DNA from: Bacteroides graminisolvens DSM 19988 = JCM 15093
Lineage (GTDB): Bacteria; Bacteroidota; Bacteroidia; Bacteroidales; Bacteroidaceae
Assembly: GCF_000428125.1 (NCBI RefSeq)
Contig: NZ_ATZI01000001.1
Coordinates: forward strand, 620,001-684,000
Direction: 5' to 3'
Length of the DNA stretch: 64,000 nt
The notes under the pieces were generated by a model. It worked only from the letters and a program-made list of their open reading frames with translations. It did not search any database and was not told the origin of the DNA. Below are positions 44,923-54,007 of the stretch, in pieces (position 1 is the stretch's first letter; each line of letters begins with the position of its first letter). The translations under genes were made by a program, and so were the position numbers.

Positions 44923-47147
44923 TAAAAACGAAGAGTTAAGTTGGCCATTACGTTAGTACCCGCCTGAGCTGCATAACCTGCGTAGTTGTAACGTATGGCT
45001 TGGTTGTTATCCATATAATATCCGCTACCTGCATACCCATTGTTTTCATACTCTTCGTTGAATAAGTTGTAGATGGTAAAACCTACACTGGCCGATTTGG
45101 TGTGAGCCAGTTTGAAACGATAAGCCACATTCAGGTTACTTACAAAATAGGCATCAAGAATGTGCTCATCCTGTTTGGCATTACTCATGTATTGTTTGCT
45201 CACGTATTGTGATTGCAAACCGGCTTCCAGGTTCTTATAGTTGAAGCTGAACAAATTATTTAGAATCAAATCAGGTGAAAAGGCAATTGGTGTATCGCCG
45301 TGTTTTATCTCAATAGGATTCTTTTCTTCGTTTTCGTACAATAGCTCGGTAAAGTTTTGTACCCGGTTTTTGCTTAACGTTCCGTTGATGTCCCATCGTA
45401 GATATTTACCTAATTTCACTCCCAGCATTAGCTCAACACCCATTCGGTAACTGTTGGGTACATTGGCTGCCATTGGTTCTCCTATCTCATTCTGTTCGCC
45501 GGTCAGTACCAACTGATCCTTGTAATCCATGTAGTACAAGTTAGCACCTGCGGTGAGCCAGCTGTTAGCAAAGGTGTATCCCAATTCATAATCGAGCAAA
45601 CGTTCCGCTTGGGGATGTTCAGCTGCTTTACCATCCGTATAATTGTTACGGGTTGGCTCCTTCTGAGCAACAGAGAATGAAGCATAAGCCCGGTTGTTCT
45701 GATTGATTTGCCAGTTGATACCAGCTTTTGGGTTCAAGAAATCGAATGTTTCATCAACATTTAGTTTCTGCATTGCTGCCGTATTCCAATCCCAGTTATC
45801 ATTTGCTCCTTTTATCTGGTAATTGATGTGACGATACTGTACGTCACCATACAAGCTGAGGTGTTTATTGAGACTGTAATCAGCCTTCAAATACAGATTC
45901 CCGTCGGTCTTTTTCCCGTTATTACGATAATACTCCTGTTCCGGGTCCAATGCACCGACGTAGTTCCTTACCCAAGTAACCTTTCCGAAGTGATCACCGT
46001 CATACTTATTCCATCCTCCGCCAAGAACAGCATTCAGCTGATCCGTTTTATAATTGAGCGAAAAGATAGCCCCGTAAAAGTCATTGTCCATCTTCTTTTG
46101 ACGTATCAAATCGCTTTTTTCTATTGTTACTCCATCTACGATGTATGGCTTCAGTCCGTATTCAACTAACTTTCGTCCGGTTTTGTATTCCTGATAATAC
46201 CCATTACCGGGAGTGTAATGCAAACCTCCGTTCAAACTCCACGAAGGAGAAATCGTGTGATTAACCAATAACTGGTAATGCGTTTGATGATAATTGTCGG
46301 TCTGATCATCATAATAAGCCGCTTTACCATTGGCATCTGTATAAGCTCCGGCAGGATTGTAGCGGCGTCCGTATTTCTTCATATCCTCTTTCGAAGCATA
46401 ATACCAAGCATGATATGTTTTCTCCAATCCGCTGAAAGTAATCAGTTTGATTAACGTGTTATCAGTGAAATATGCTCCCTGAAGGAAGTACGAATACAAA
46501 TCCACCGAAGCTCTATCAATGTAGCCATCGGTTCCGATGTTCGATAAACGTGCATCGAAAGCAAAATGCTTATTGATTAGTCCCGTGCCCACTTTTACGG
46601 TTTCCTTGTGCGTATTGAATGAACCATACGCACCATTAAATTCCGCATACGGCTGCATGGAAACCCCTTCGGTTTGCATGCTTACACTACCGCCAAAAGC
46701 TCCGGCACCGTTTGTTGACGATCCGGCACCACGTTGCACCTGAATATCTTTAAGTGAAGATGCAAAGTCGGGCATGTTCACCCAAAACACGGTGTGGCTC
46801 TCGGCGTCATTCATGGGAATACCGTTGGCCGTTACGTTGATACGTGTACCGTCCGTTCCGCGAATACGTAACGATGTATACCCGATACCCGCTCCTGCAT
46901 CCGAGGTGGTAAGAACGGAAGGTGTCAGACTCAGCAGATAGGGAATATCTACACCCGAGTTCTGCTTACTTATTTGGTCTTTACTGATGTTTGTAAAAGC
47001 CATCGGTGTTTTGGCGGTGGCACGCGTTGATACAATCTCCACTTCCTGGAGGTTCACTTGTTTGAGACTGTCGTTTTGTACTTTCTGTGCAAAACTCATG
47101 GAGCCGGAAATAGCTATCCCGACCAGCATTAAAGCTCTCTTTTTCAT
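44922..47147 (-). CDS. TonB-dependent outer-membrane thiamine receptor
   Basis: The 741-residue protein has a signal peptide (MKKRALMLVGIAISGSMSFA), a TonB-box/plug (LQEVEIVSTRATAKTPMAFT onward, with RGTDGTRINVTANGIPMNDAE and QRGAGSSTNGAGAFGGS) and a barrel ending in TLRF with the terminal aromatic. Because it is directly behind a TPP riboswitch and ahead of pnuT and thiamine pyrophosphokinase, thiamine is the likely cargo; the same locus in B. thetaiotaomicron is described as a thiamine uptake operon. Confidence 0.92.
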   Translation of the reverse strand: MKKRALMLVGIAISGSMSFAQKVQNDSLKQVNLQEVEIVSTRATAKTPMAFTNISKDQISKQNSGVDIPYLLSLTPSVLTTSDAGAGIGYTSLRIRGTDGTRINVTANGIPMNDAESHTVFWVNMPDFASSLKDIQVQRGAGSSTNGAGAFGGSVSMQTEGVSMQPYAEFNGAYGSFNTHKETVKVGTGLINKHFAFDARLSNIGTDGYIDRASVDLYSYFLQGAYFTDNTLIKLITFSGLEKTYHAWYYASKEDMKKYGRRYNPAGAYTDANGKAAYYDDQTDNYHQTHYQLLVNHTISPSWSLNGGLHYTPGNGYYQEYKTGRKLVEYGLKPYIVDGVTIEKSDLIRQKKMDNDFYGAIFSLNYKTDQLNAVLGGGWNKYDGDHFGKVTWVRNYVGALDPEQEYYRNNGKKTDGNLYLKADYSLNKHLSLYGDVQYRHINYQIKGANDNWDWNTAAMQKLNVDETFDFLNPKAGINWQINQNNRAYASFSVAQKEPTRNNYTDGKAAEHPQAERLLDYELGYTFANSWLTAGANLYYMDYKDQLVLTGEQNEIGEPMAANVPNSYRMGVELMLGVKLGKYLRWDINGTLSKNRVQNFTELLYENEEKNPIEIKHGDTPIAFSPDLILNNLFSFNYKNLEAGLQSQYVSKQYMSNAKQDEHILDAYFVSNLNVAYRFKLAHTKSASVGFTIYNLFNEEYENNGYAGSGYYMDNNQAIRYNYAGYAAQAGTNVMANLTLRF

Positions 47148-47194
47148 TTTAAATAAAAAATTAAATTAAACAGAAAAGGGGACTTTTCTATTTT

Positions 47195-47267
47195 ATCCCT
47201 CCGCCGGCATTATCCGGATCAGGTTAATGGGTATGATCTCAGCCCGTTTTATTAAGGCACCCCTCTT
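47195..47267 (-). promoter_or_regulatory. TPP riboswitch (THI element)
   Basis: On the − strand the sequence reads GGGGTGCC, then GGGCTGAGATCATACCC, AACCTGATCCGGATAATGCC and GGCGGAGGGA, the conserved parts of the thiamine pyrophosphate aptamer. It sits about 50 bases before the receptor gene. A promoter element TACTTTTG lies upstream at 47282-47289. TPP binding should lower expression of the uptake operon. Confidence 0.97.
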
Positions 47268-47344
47268 ATTGAAATCTACTGCAAAAGTAACGCTTTTAAG
47301 TTAGAATGGTTCTATGTAACTGCAATTTTAACGATTCAACATCC

Positions 47345-47731
47345 TTATAACTTGTTGAATGTATAAGCCATGCATCCTTTTTCTGAGTTAACGCGAACCA
47401 GATAGACTCCGTTCTTGAGGCCGTTCATCGGTATGGTAATTTCGCCCGCTACCATGGGCTTGTTAACCAGTACCAAACGTCCGTTTGTGTCGGATATGTA
47501 GATGGATTTAATACAAGATTCGGCTTTTATGCAGATACGATCAGTTTTAGGATTGGAATAAATTCGAATATCAGCACCGGTTTCTGCCATATTCTCATTG
47601 GGAGTATTGCCAATAATCAGGAAGGAACTCTTGAAACCACTTGCAGCTACTAACCCATTGCCAGACGGCTCTTGAGCGGATAGTTTCCATCCGCCGGCGA
47701 GAAGTAAAAGTATGAGAGCTATTTTTTTCAT
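47345..47731 (-). CDS. Small secreted protein consisting mainly of a T9SS-like C-terminal sorting domain
   Basis: The 128-residue protein has a signal peptide (MKKIALILLLLAGGWKLSAQ), about 30 linker residues and a β-sandwich much like a type IX secretion C-terminal domain: IRIYSNPKTDRICIKA, IYISDTNGRLVL, IPMNGLKNGVYLVRV. There is no cargo domain. Either it is a stripped sorting domain or a stand-alone small periplasmic protein of the same fold (compare DUF3244 proteins in Bacteroides). Promoter element TATTTTTG lies at 47758-47765 on the − strand. Confidence 0.75.
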   Translation of the reverse strand: MKKIALILLLLAGGWKLSAQEPSGNGLVAASGFKSSFLIIGNTPNENMAETGADIRIYSNPKTDRICIKAESCIKSIYISDTNGRLVLVNKPMVAGEITIPMNGLKNGVYLVRVNSEKGCMAYTFNKL

Positions 47732-47903
47732 ACTACAATGACATGCAATAGGTTAAACAAAAATAATTATATGTTTCGGCCAAAGATAGAAGATAGATTC
47801 ATTATATCCAACTAAAAAAACATAAAAAGTTATTTTATGATGATAAATAGTTCCCCAAGCATGGTAATTACATATTTATATGTCAATGAGATGTCGTGGG
47901 TTG

Positions 47904-47993
47904 TTTTTAGGGGGTGTTCTCTATTAAATTTATGTATTTATAAAAATAACCCCCTAAAAATTAGGGGTGTATTGGGAAAAACATATAATTTTG
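47904..47993 (+). promoter_or_regulatory. Inverted repeat and promoter of glnN
   Basis: TTTTTAGGGGGT (47904-47915) and ACCCCCTAAAAA (47949-47960) form a perfect 12-base inverted repeat, 33 bases apart, and TTAGGGGTGT (47961-47970) is a further direct partial copy. TAATTTTG (47986-47993) is a TAnnTTTG element 31 bases before the glnN start; TTAG at 47961-47964 would be at -33. The repeat therefore touches the promoter and is a candidate operator for nitrogen control. Confidence 0.6.
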
Positions 47994-48023
47994 CGGCAAC
48001 AACCAATAAAAAAGAGACCCTAT

Positions 48024-50222
48024 ATGTCTAAAATGCGTTTTTTTGCTCTTCAAGAGCTGGCAAACAGAAAACCCGCAGAGGTAACCAATCCATCGAACAA
48101 ACTGTCTGACTACTATGCGTCACACGTGTTCGACCGTAAAAAGATGCAGGAATACCTTCCTCGTGAAGCGTTCAACGCCGTGCTGAATGCTGTAGAGAAA
48201 GGTACCCCCATTAGTCGTGAAATGGCCGACTTGATTGCTAACGGCATGAAAAGCTGGGCTAAAAGTTTCAATGTAACTCACTACACACACTGGTTTCAGC
48301 CACTAACCGACGGAACAGCCGAAAAACATGACGGTTTTATTGAGTTTGGTGATGACACCGAAGTGATTGAACGCTTCTCGGGCAAGCTGCTTATTCAGCA
48401 AGAACCCGATGCTTCTTCCTTTCCAAACGGAGGAATACGAAATACATTCGAAGCGCGTGGCTACACCGCTTGGGACGTCTCTTCTCCGGCATTTATTGTT
48501 GATTCTACTTTGTGTATTCCTACCGTATTTATATCGTATACGGGTGATGCACTCGATTATAAAACACCACTGCTTAAGGCTTTGGCAGCTGTTGATAAGG
48601 CGGCAACCGATGTATGTCAGCTATTCGATAAAAACATAGCCCGTGTTTATACCAACTTGGGTTGGGAACAAGAATATTTCTTGGTAGACAGTGCCCTGTT
48701 TAACGCCCGTCCCGACCTTTGTCTGACCGGCAGAACGCTGATGGGACACTCGTCGGCTAAGGATCAGCAGTTGGAAGATCATTATTTTGGTTCTATACCA
48801 CCCCGCGTAACCGCCTTTATGAAAGAACTGGAACTGGAGTGCCACAAATTAGGTATTCCGGTTAAAACCCGCCACAACGAAGTAGCGCCCAATCAGTTTG
48901 AGTTGGCGCCCATCTTTGAGAATGCCAACATAGCGAATGACCATAACCAGTTGGTCATGGATTTGATGAAACGCATTGCTCAGAAACACAAATTTAACGT
49001 ATTGTTTCACGAAAAGCCTTTCAGCGGCATTAACGGTTCCGGTAAGCACTGCAACTGGTCGCTTTGTACAGACAACGGCATCAACCTCTTTGCACCCGGT
49101 AAAAATCCGAAAGGCAATATGCTTTTCATTACCTTTATTGTCAACGTGCTGATGATGGTTTATAAGAATCAAGACCTGCTTCGTGCGTCAATCTCCAGTG
49201 CCAGCAACTGCTATCGCTTGGGAGCCAATGAAGCACCGCCCGCCATTCTTTCCATTTTCTTAGGGAAGCACCTTACCAATAAGCTCGATGAGTTGGTTGA
49301 GCAGGTTGAACAAGCCGGCAATACCAAGATGACACCCGAAGAAAAGACGATTCTTAAACTAGGCATCGGTCGTATTCCCGAGATTTTGCTCGACAATACC
49401 GACCGTAACCGCACTTCGCCTTTCGCCTTCACCGGAAACCGTTTCGAGTTCCGTGCGGCAGGCTCTTCGTCGAACTGTGCGGCTGCCATGATTGCCATTA
49501 ACGCCGCAATGGCTCATCAACTGAATGAGTTTAAAGCAGCGGTAGACAAGCTGATTGATGCCGGAGTGGGACGTGATGAGGCCATCTTCCGCATACTGAA
49601 AGAAAATATTCTGGCTTCAAAAGCGATCCGCTTTGAAGGTGATGGCTATTCGGATGAATGGAAGCAGGAAGCTGCCCGTCGCGGATTGACCAACATCTGC
49701 CATGTGCCCGAAGCGTTGATGAAGTACAACGACGAACAAGCCCGCAAAGTATTGCTCGGTGAGAAAGTGTTCAACGAAAACGAGTTGGCAAGCAGGGTAG
49801 AAGTGGAATTGGAAAAGTACACCATGAAAGTACAGATAGAAAGCCGCGTGTTGGGCGATTTGGCCATCAACCACATTGTGCCAACTGCTATTACCTATCA
49901 AAACAGATTACTAGATAACCTGCGCGGAATGAAAGAAGTATTCTCCGAGGAAGAGTTCAACGAGTTGAGCCACGACCGCAAGGAGTTGATTCGTGAAATA
50001 TCACGCAGGGTAACCGAAATAAAAAGACTGGTTCGTGAAATGATTGAAGCTCGTAAAACAGCCAATCATTTGAGCAGTCAGGAAGAAAAAGCTTTTTCTT
50101 ATGAAGAGAACGTCAGACCGTACTTTGAGCAAATCCGTGATCATGTGGATCATCTGGAACTTGAAGTCGACGATGAGATATGGCCGTTGCCTAAATACAG
50201 GGAACTGCTATTCTCCAAATAA
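48024..50222 (+). CDS. glnN: Type III glutamine synthetase
   Basis: From MSKMRFFALQELANRK the protein has 732 residues, the length of type III (GlnN) enzymes, which are characteristic of Bacteroides. It joins ammonia and glutamate to glutamine using ATP. Seen: TGRTLMGHSSAKDQQLEDHY, KTRHNEVAPNQFELAP, KPFSGINGSGKHCNWSLCTD (active site) and DRNRTSPFAFTGNRFEFRAAG. The frame is open to 47967 but that lies upstream of the promoter element at 47986. A terminator follows at 50256. Confidence 0.97.
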   Translation: MSKMRFFALQELANRKPAEVTNPSNKLSDYYASHVFDRKKMQEYLPREAFNAVLNAVEKGTPISREMADLIANGMKSWAKSFNVTHYTHWFQPLTDGTAEKHDGFIEFGDDTEVIERFSGKLLIQQEPDASSFPNGGIRNTFEARGYTAWDVSSPAFIVDSTLCIPTVFISYTGDALDYKTPLLKALAAVDKAATDVCQLFDKNIARVYTNLGWEQEYFLVDSALFNARPDLCLTGRTLMGHSSAKDQQLEDHYFGSIPPRVTAFMKELELECHKLGIPVKTRHNEVAPNQFELAPIFENANIANDHNQLVMDLMKRIAQKHKFNVLFHEKPFSGINGSGKHCNWSLCTDNGINLFAPGKNPKGNMLFITFIVNVLMMVYKNQDLLRASISSASNCYRLGANEAPPAILSIFLGKHLTNKLDELVEQVEQAGNTKMTPEEKTILKLGIGRIPEILLDNTDRNRTSPFAFTGNRFEFRAAGSSSNCAAAMIAINAAMAHQLNEFKAAVDKLIDAGVGRDEAIFRILKENILASKAIRFEGDGYSDEWKQEAARRGLTNICHVPEALMKYNDEQARKVLLGEKVFNENELASRVEVELEKYTMKVQIESRVLGDLAINHIVPTAITYQNRLLDNLRGMKEVFSEEEFNELSHDRKELIREISRRVTEIKRLVREMIEARKTANHLSSQEEKAFSYEENVRPYFEQIRDHVDHLELEVDDEIWPLPKYRELLFSK

Positions 50223-50255
50223 ATTGCATTATTCTTAATTAGTTTTTGTTGGATG

Positions 50256-50298
50256 GTGGCTGCGTTGTGGTAACGCGGCCACTTCTGTTTTTTGTTAT
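50256..50298 (+). terminator. Terminator of glnN
   Basis: GTGGCTGCGTT (50256-50266) and AACGCGGCCAC (50272-50282) pair with one wobble around GTGGT, and a TTTTTT run follows at 50288-50293. Confidence 0.9.
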
Positions 50299-50674
50299 AC
50301 AGAATATTGATTGTTTGCCTCGTTTTAAAAAGCGTAGAGATTTCCTTTGTGTATTTCTAAGCCCTTCTCCCAGAGATAAAAAAGTGTGGTTTACCCTCAC
50401 TTACCCTCACTAACTTGCTAAAACTATTTGCTGAAAGGCGTTTCGGGGTAGTGATAGTAAAATATGTCTACCACTAAATAGGCAGTATTACCCTCACTAT
50501 CTATCACTTTTAACTAAGACTATAGATTCATTAACTCCAATTTAACTAAAAAAGCGACGACGTTTGAGCTATTCCGAGTGCTTTTTGATTAAAAACGGCA
50601 GAAAGCGACTTCATAACTCGTCGAAACTCCGCAGTTTGTGCCCTAATAATAACCTGATAAAATAACCACAATGA
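50299..50674. other. Gene-free intergenic stretch with TTACCCTCAC repeats
   Basis: No gene is visible. The decamer TTACCCTCAC occurs three times (50391-50400, 50401-50410, 50488-50497), the first two in tandem. GTGATAG (50451-50457) and CTATCAC (50501-50507) form a short inverted repeat around the third copy. Confidence 0.6.
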
Positions 50675-50706
50675 TTTGGAATTGACAGGATAATGTATTA
50701 TCTTTG
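50675..50706 (+). promoter_or_regulatory. Near-perfect Bacteroides promoter
   Basis: TTTG (50675-50678), twenty bases, then TATCTTTG (50699-50706): both the -33 and -7 elements match the Bacteroides consensus TTTG-N19-21-TAnnTTTG. Transcription would start near 50713 and read into the candidate small RNA. Confidence 0.75.
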
Positions 50707-50708
50707 TA

Positions 50709-50778
50709 CCTATAATCTTATAGTATATTCAAATTATTATAGGCGCAAAGGCAGGAGCTCATACTCTTGCCTTTTTTT
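50709..50778 (+). ncRNA. Candidate small RNA (~65-70 nt)
   Basis: Directly after a consensus promoter, CCTATAAT (50709-50716) pairs with ATTATAGG (50736-50743), and AAAGGCAGGAG (50747-50757) pairs with CTCTTGCCTTT (50764-50774) with one wobble, ending in seven T (50772-50778), a classical terminator. No open reading frame fits between promoter and terminator. The transcript would be about 65 nt. The exact 5' end may trim part of the first stem. I do not recognise the RNA family. Confidence 0.6.
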
Positions 50779-50810
50779 ATGTCTTAGCGGTTTATGATTG
50801 CATTTACACG

Positions 50811-51218
50811 GTGTCTCGCGCCAGTTTGCACGGTAGCAAAAGGCTCCTGAGAAACCGTCTTACGGCGAAGAGACGGTTTCTCATGACTCAAAAGACGGTT
50901 TATGATTTAAAATTGCTCGTTATCTTTTTGAAAAAGTCGGTTATGTTTTTGAAAAAGTTGGTTATGTTTTACCAAAGTCTTGCCGCTCCTTGTTGCTCCC
51001 CAGTTTACCCGTTAATAATATATAAAACTGCTCTTGACAAGATTCCTCTGATTCATGATGCAAAAGGGCGAATTTGTAAAATTAGTTCTACTACGTGGGC
51101 AACAGAACTTGGTTATCACAAAAGATTCGTAAACAGTACCATCGTGAACCACACAGCAATAATGCAGACACCAGTAAAACACGAAAAAATACAAAGCTCT
51201 ATTCAAAAAACGAATTAA
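50811..51218 (+). CDS. Doubtful 135-codon ORF spanning the junction to the A-rich tract
   Basis: The frame has no domain I recognise, and no good ribosome site precedes its ATG. It reads through the hairpin (50848-50883) and the three 21-base repeats, which are in frame and give VIFLKKS, VMFLKKL and VMFYQSL, and its last ~35 codons lie in the A-rich tract. The in-frame repeat is the only hint of coding. I think it is more likely non-coding. Confidence 0.15.
   Translation: MSRASLHGSKRLLRNRLTAKRRFLMTQKTVYDLKLLVIFLKKSVMFLKKLVMFYQSLAAPCCSPVYPLIIYKTALDKIPLIHDAKGRICKISSTTWATELGYHKRFVNSTIVNHTAIMQTPVKHEKIQSSIQKTN
50848..50883. repeat. Perfect 13-base inverted repeat (hairpin)
   Basis: TGAGAAACCGTCT (50848-50860) and AGACGGTTTCTCA (50871-50883) are exact reverse complements around a ten-base loop. 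No T run follows, so it is not a simple terminator. AGACGGTTT recurs at 50893-50901, and CGGTTTATGATT occurs at both 50788-50799 and 50896-50907, so the block has several related copies. Confidence 0.85.
50919..50980. repeat. Three 21-base tandem repeats (GTTATNTTTTTGAAAAAGT)
   Basis: Units begin at 50919, 50940 and 50961: GTTATCTTTTTGAAAAAGTC, GTTATGTTTTTGAAAAAGTT and GTTATGTTTTACCAAAGTCT. The core CTTTTTGAAAAAG of unit 1 is nearly self-complementary. They lie about 140-200 bases left of the start of the A-rich tract. Confidence 0.85.
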
Positions 51219-52422
51219 TGAGGAACAAAATAGAAACGAATAAATGTTTAAGAAAAGAATAAAACGACAATAAATATCGATAAAAAAAACGGGAGTCAAC
51301 AAAAACATACCGTAAACAAAGGACTGGAAAAGTATGGACGACAGTGGTTCAAATTGTATAAAAAACTAATAAAAAGACATAGTCGAACTAGGAAAACAAA
51401 AAAATGAACAGACTCATAAAGGCAAAGCCTAAGAAAAAAACCATCGCTAAACTGAACAACACAAGGAATACAGAGATCGGAAAAGCAAGCAGCGAAACAA
51501 ATAAAGACGTAGCAGAAGATACAAGACGAAAAGAAGCACTCAGACAAATTGAAAAAAACAGGAAAACTAGTTCACCCAAAATAACATCGATAAATACGCG
51601 AGCCTGTGATAGAAAAGAAGAAAAACACAAAGACAAGAAACAAGAGGCACCAACAAAGGCTACTGCCTGAAAATTACATAAACAGACAAAAAACCCAATA
51701 CCAACTAATGAACAGACTAAATCGCAAAAACCTAGGAAAAAAAAAACCAACGCAAAACACGTTGATTCGAAAAACAAAAATTTAACCAGACCCAAAGGTA
51801 CTACCAAAACAGGCAGAAGGAGCAGCCAGAAAACGAAGATGAAAACACATAATAAATACATGTTCAACAAAAAAGTAAAGAAAAACACAGCTGCGGAAAC
51901 CGAGCCTAGAAGCGAAACTAAGATAATACCTAAAACAAGCAAAGAGAATATAAGGACATCAGTCACGTAAGAACAGCTCTAATCGATCGACCAATATGCC
52001 AACAAATAAAGAAAACAAAGCAGAAAGAAAAACAGACCAAATAAAAGCAATTGCCTTGGATGCAGACGACACCCCGGGGGAAAAAGAACAGTAGTCTCAA
52101 GAATTTGAGGCAAAATTTACTAACACCGTAGCCTGTTACCCAACAAGAGAACAGCCCACCAACAAACCACGAAGAACAGAAATAACAAAACCACAAGCCG
52201 ATAAACAGGGAGCTAAGGGAATCAGGCTCTGTATCACCAAAACAGTAACGAAACAGGAAAAAGAAGAAAGCCGCCCCAGCAAAGAACACAAAATACGAAA
52301 GCCGGGACATAAATAGTCGCAAATACCCGTGAAAACACACCCCCGAAACAAAAACAACCCCTCAGCAGCAAAAAAAAACGATAAACTGCCACAGAAAAAG
52401 AAAGCGGATTTGCTACAGAAAG

Positions 52423-52439
52423 AAAAAAAAAAAAAAAAA
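52423..52439 (+). repeat. 17-base poly-A run
   Basis: Seventeen consecutive A, one of the two longest homopolymers noticed in the A-rich tract. At about 52% A, a run near 13 would be expected by chance in 12.9 kb, so it is only mildly long. Confidence 0.9.
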
Positions 52440-53990
52440 TCCGCAACACAGCACAATGAAGACCCAAAAGAAGCAAGCAAGCACAAAACAAGGACCCACG
52501 ATCAGAAAACAACCGAAGCAATAACAGAGAAACCACAAGAGAACCAAATAAAGAGTAACACTACAAAAACGGAAACCCAACAAGGAACGGCAAACGCCGG
52601 ACATGCAGAACACAGCCCCAATCACAAAAAATCACAGTATCAAACACAGAGGGAAAACACAGAGGCCCACCAGAAAAACACATCAGAAAAAAGAAAAGAA
52701 CCATACAACCACGTATAAATAGCGGCAACCCACAATCCGATTAATTCGTTTCGTCGGCAAAAGCCATCAAAATGCGCTCGAGCCCAAAAAAAAGCATACA
52801 TAAAAGCCTGCAAAACACGATCCGAAAAGCCTGCAGAAACATACTGAAAAGCGGCAAAAAGACATCAAAACTGTGACATAACAGCACCAAAATAAAACGA
52901 AACCGAAACCAATAAATCCAACACGTAGCAAGTATGACTGAAAGCAAACAATTTAAAAAACACTTACAAAAAGGGAATAGACAAGCTGGGATACACACAG
53001 CCAACCAAACGCTCGAGCATACTCAGTAACCAGAACAGATTAAAAAACATCTCATCCAGAAAACCCGGAACCAAATGGGAAATCTCCGGAAAACACAGAA
53101 AAAAACAAGCCAAGCAAAACAGAAACATTCGGCAAACACCCAAAATCAACCCAATGAAATATACCGAAAAGACCACACACATATAAAAATAAAAAACAAC
53201 ACACCAACAGCCGGCCGAACTAATGAAGATCACCACAGCGCGCGAAAAAGACGATCCGATAGCATGGACAAAAACACAAGGACCGTTATCAGCCGACGGG
53301 CCAATCCACATGCCTCCAAACGGATGGACTATACTCACACCAGAAAGGCGGAAATAAAAGGAATTGAAAGCAGCCTGTACTAAAAGTTGCAGGACTTGGT
53401 GCAAAACCCGAAAACGAACCACGCAAAGATCCAAAACAAAGACAAACTCGCCGGGAGACAGAAATCGACACAAGGCAAGCGCAATCCGTAGTTGAGCAAT
53501 CCACAAAGAAACAACATGCACCACAGCTATGCATTACAGAACCCACTAAACAAAAAGGGAAACAATAACAATAAAAAAAAAGGAAAAAATACCCAAACAG
53601 AAAGCCACTTAAACAAGGGGAAGAAAAGACCCAAATCGATTCAGCTGAAAATCAATCAAGTTATACAGCGAACTACACAATAAAAAGCACAGTATAATCG
53701 CCCAACAAAGCGAAAGAAGAGAGGTAAACCAGCCCATAGCAAAAAGAGTTAATAAATCCGCGATACAAAAAACAGATTCATGAACCAGTGACGAAGAAAA
53801 GCACTGATAAAACCCACAGAACACATCCACAAAAAGCAAAAAACAACAACATCACCACAGAACCGCAACCCTAGACAAAAAAAGAAACAGGACGGAACAT
53901 GAGAAATAAAAAAACAAACAAGAAAAAAACTCACAAAAAATCGAAGAGATTAAGAAAACACCAGACGAATAACTACAAACCTGAGTGAAC

Positions 53991-54007
53991 AAAAAAAAAA
54001 AAAAAAA
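53991..54007 (+). repeat. 17-base poly-A run
   Basis: Seventeen consecutive A between GTGAAC and TGC. It lies in one of the most A-rich lines of the tract (41 A of 60 at 54001-54060). Confidence 0.9.

Noticed and set aside
51388-51966. 192-codon − strand frame near the start of the tract (membrane-like)
   Set aside because: Several overlapping frames on the same strand are equally plausible, all without homology signals; consistent with chance.
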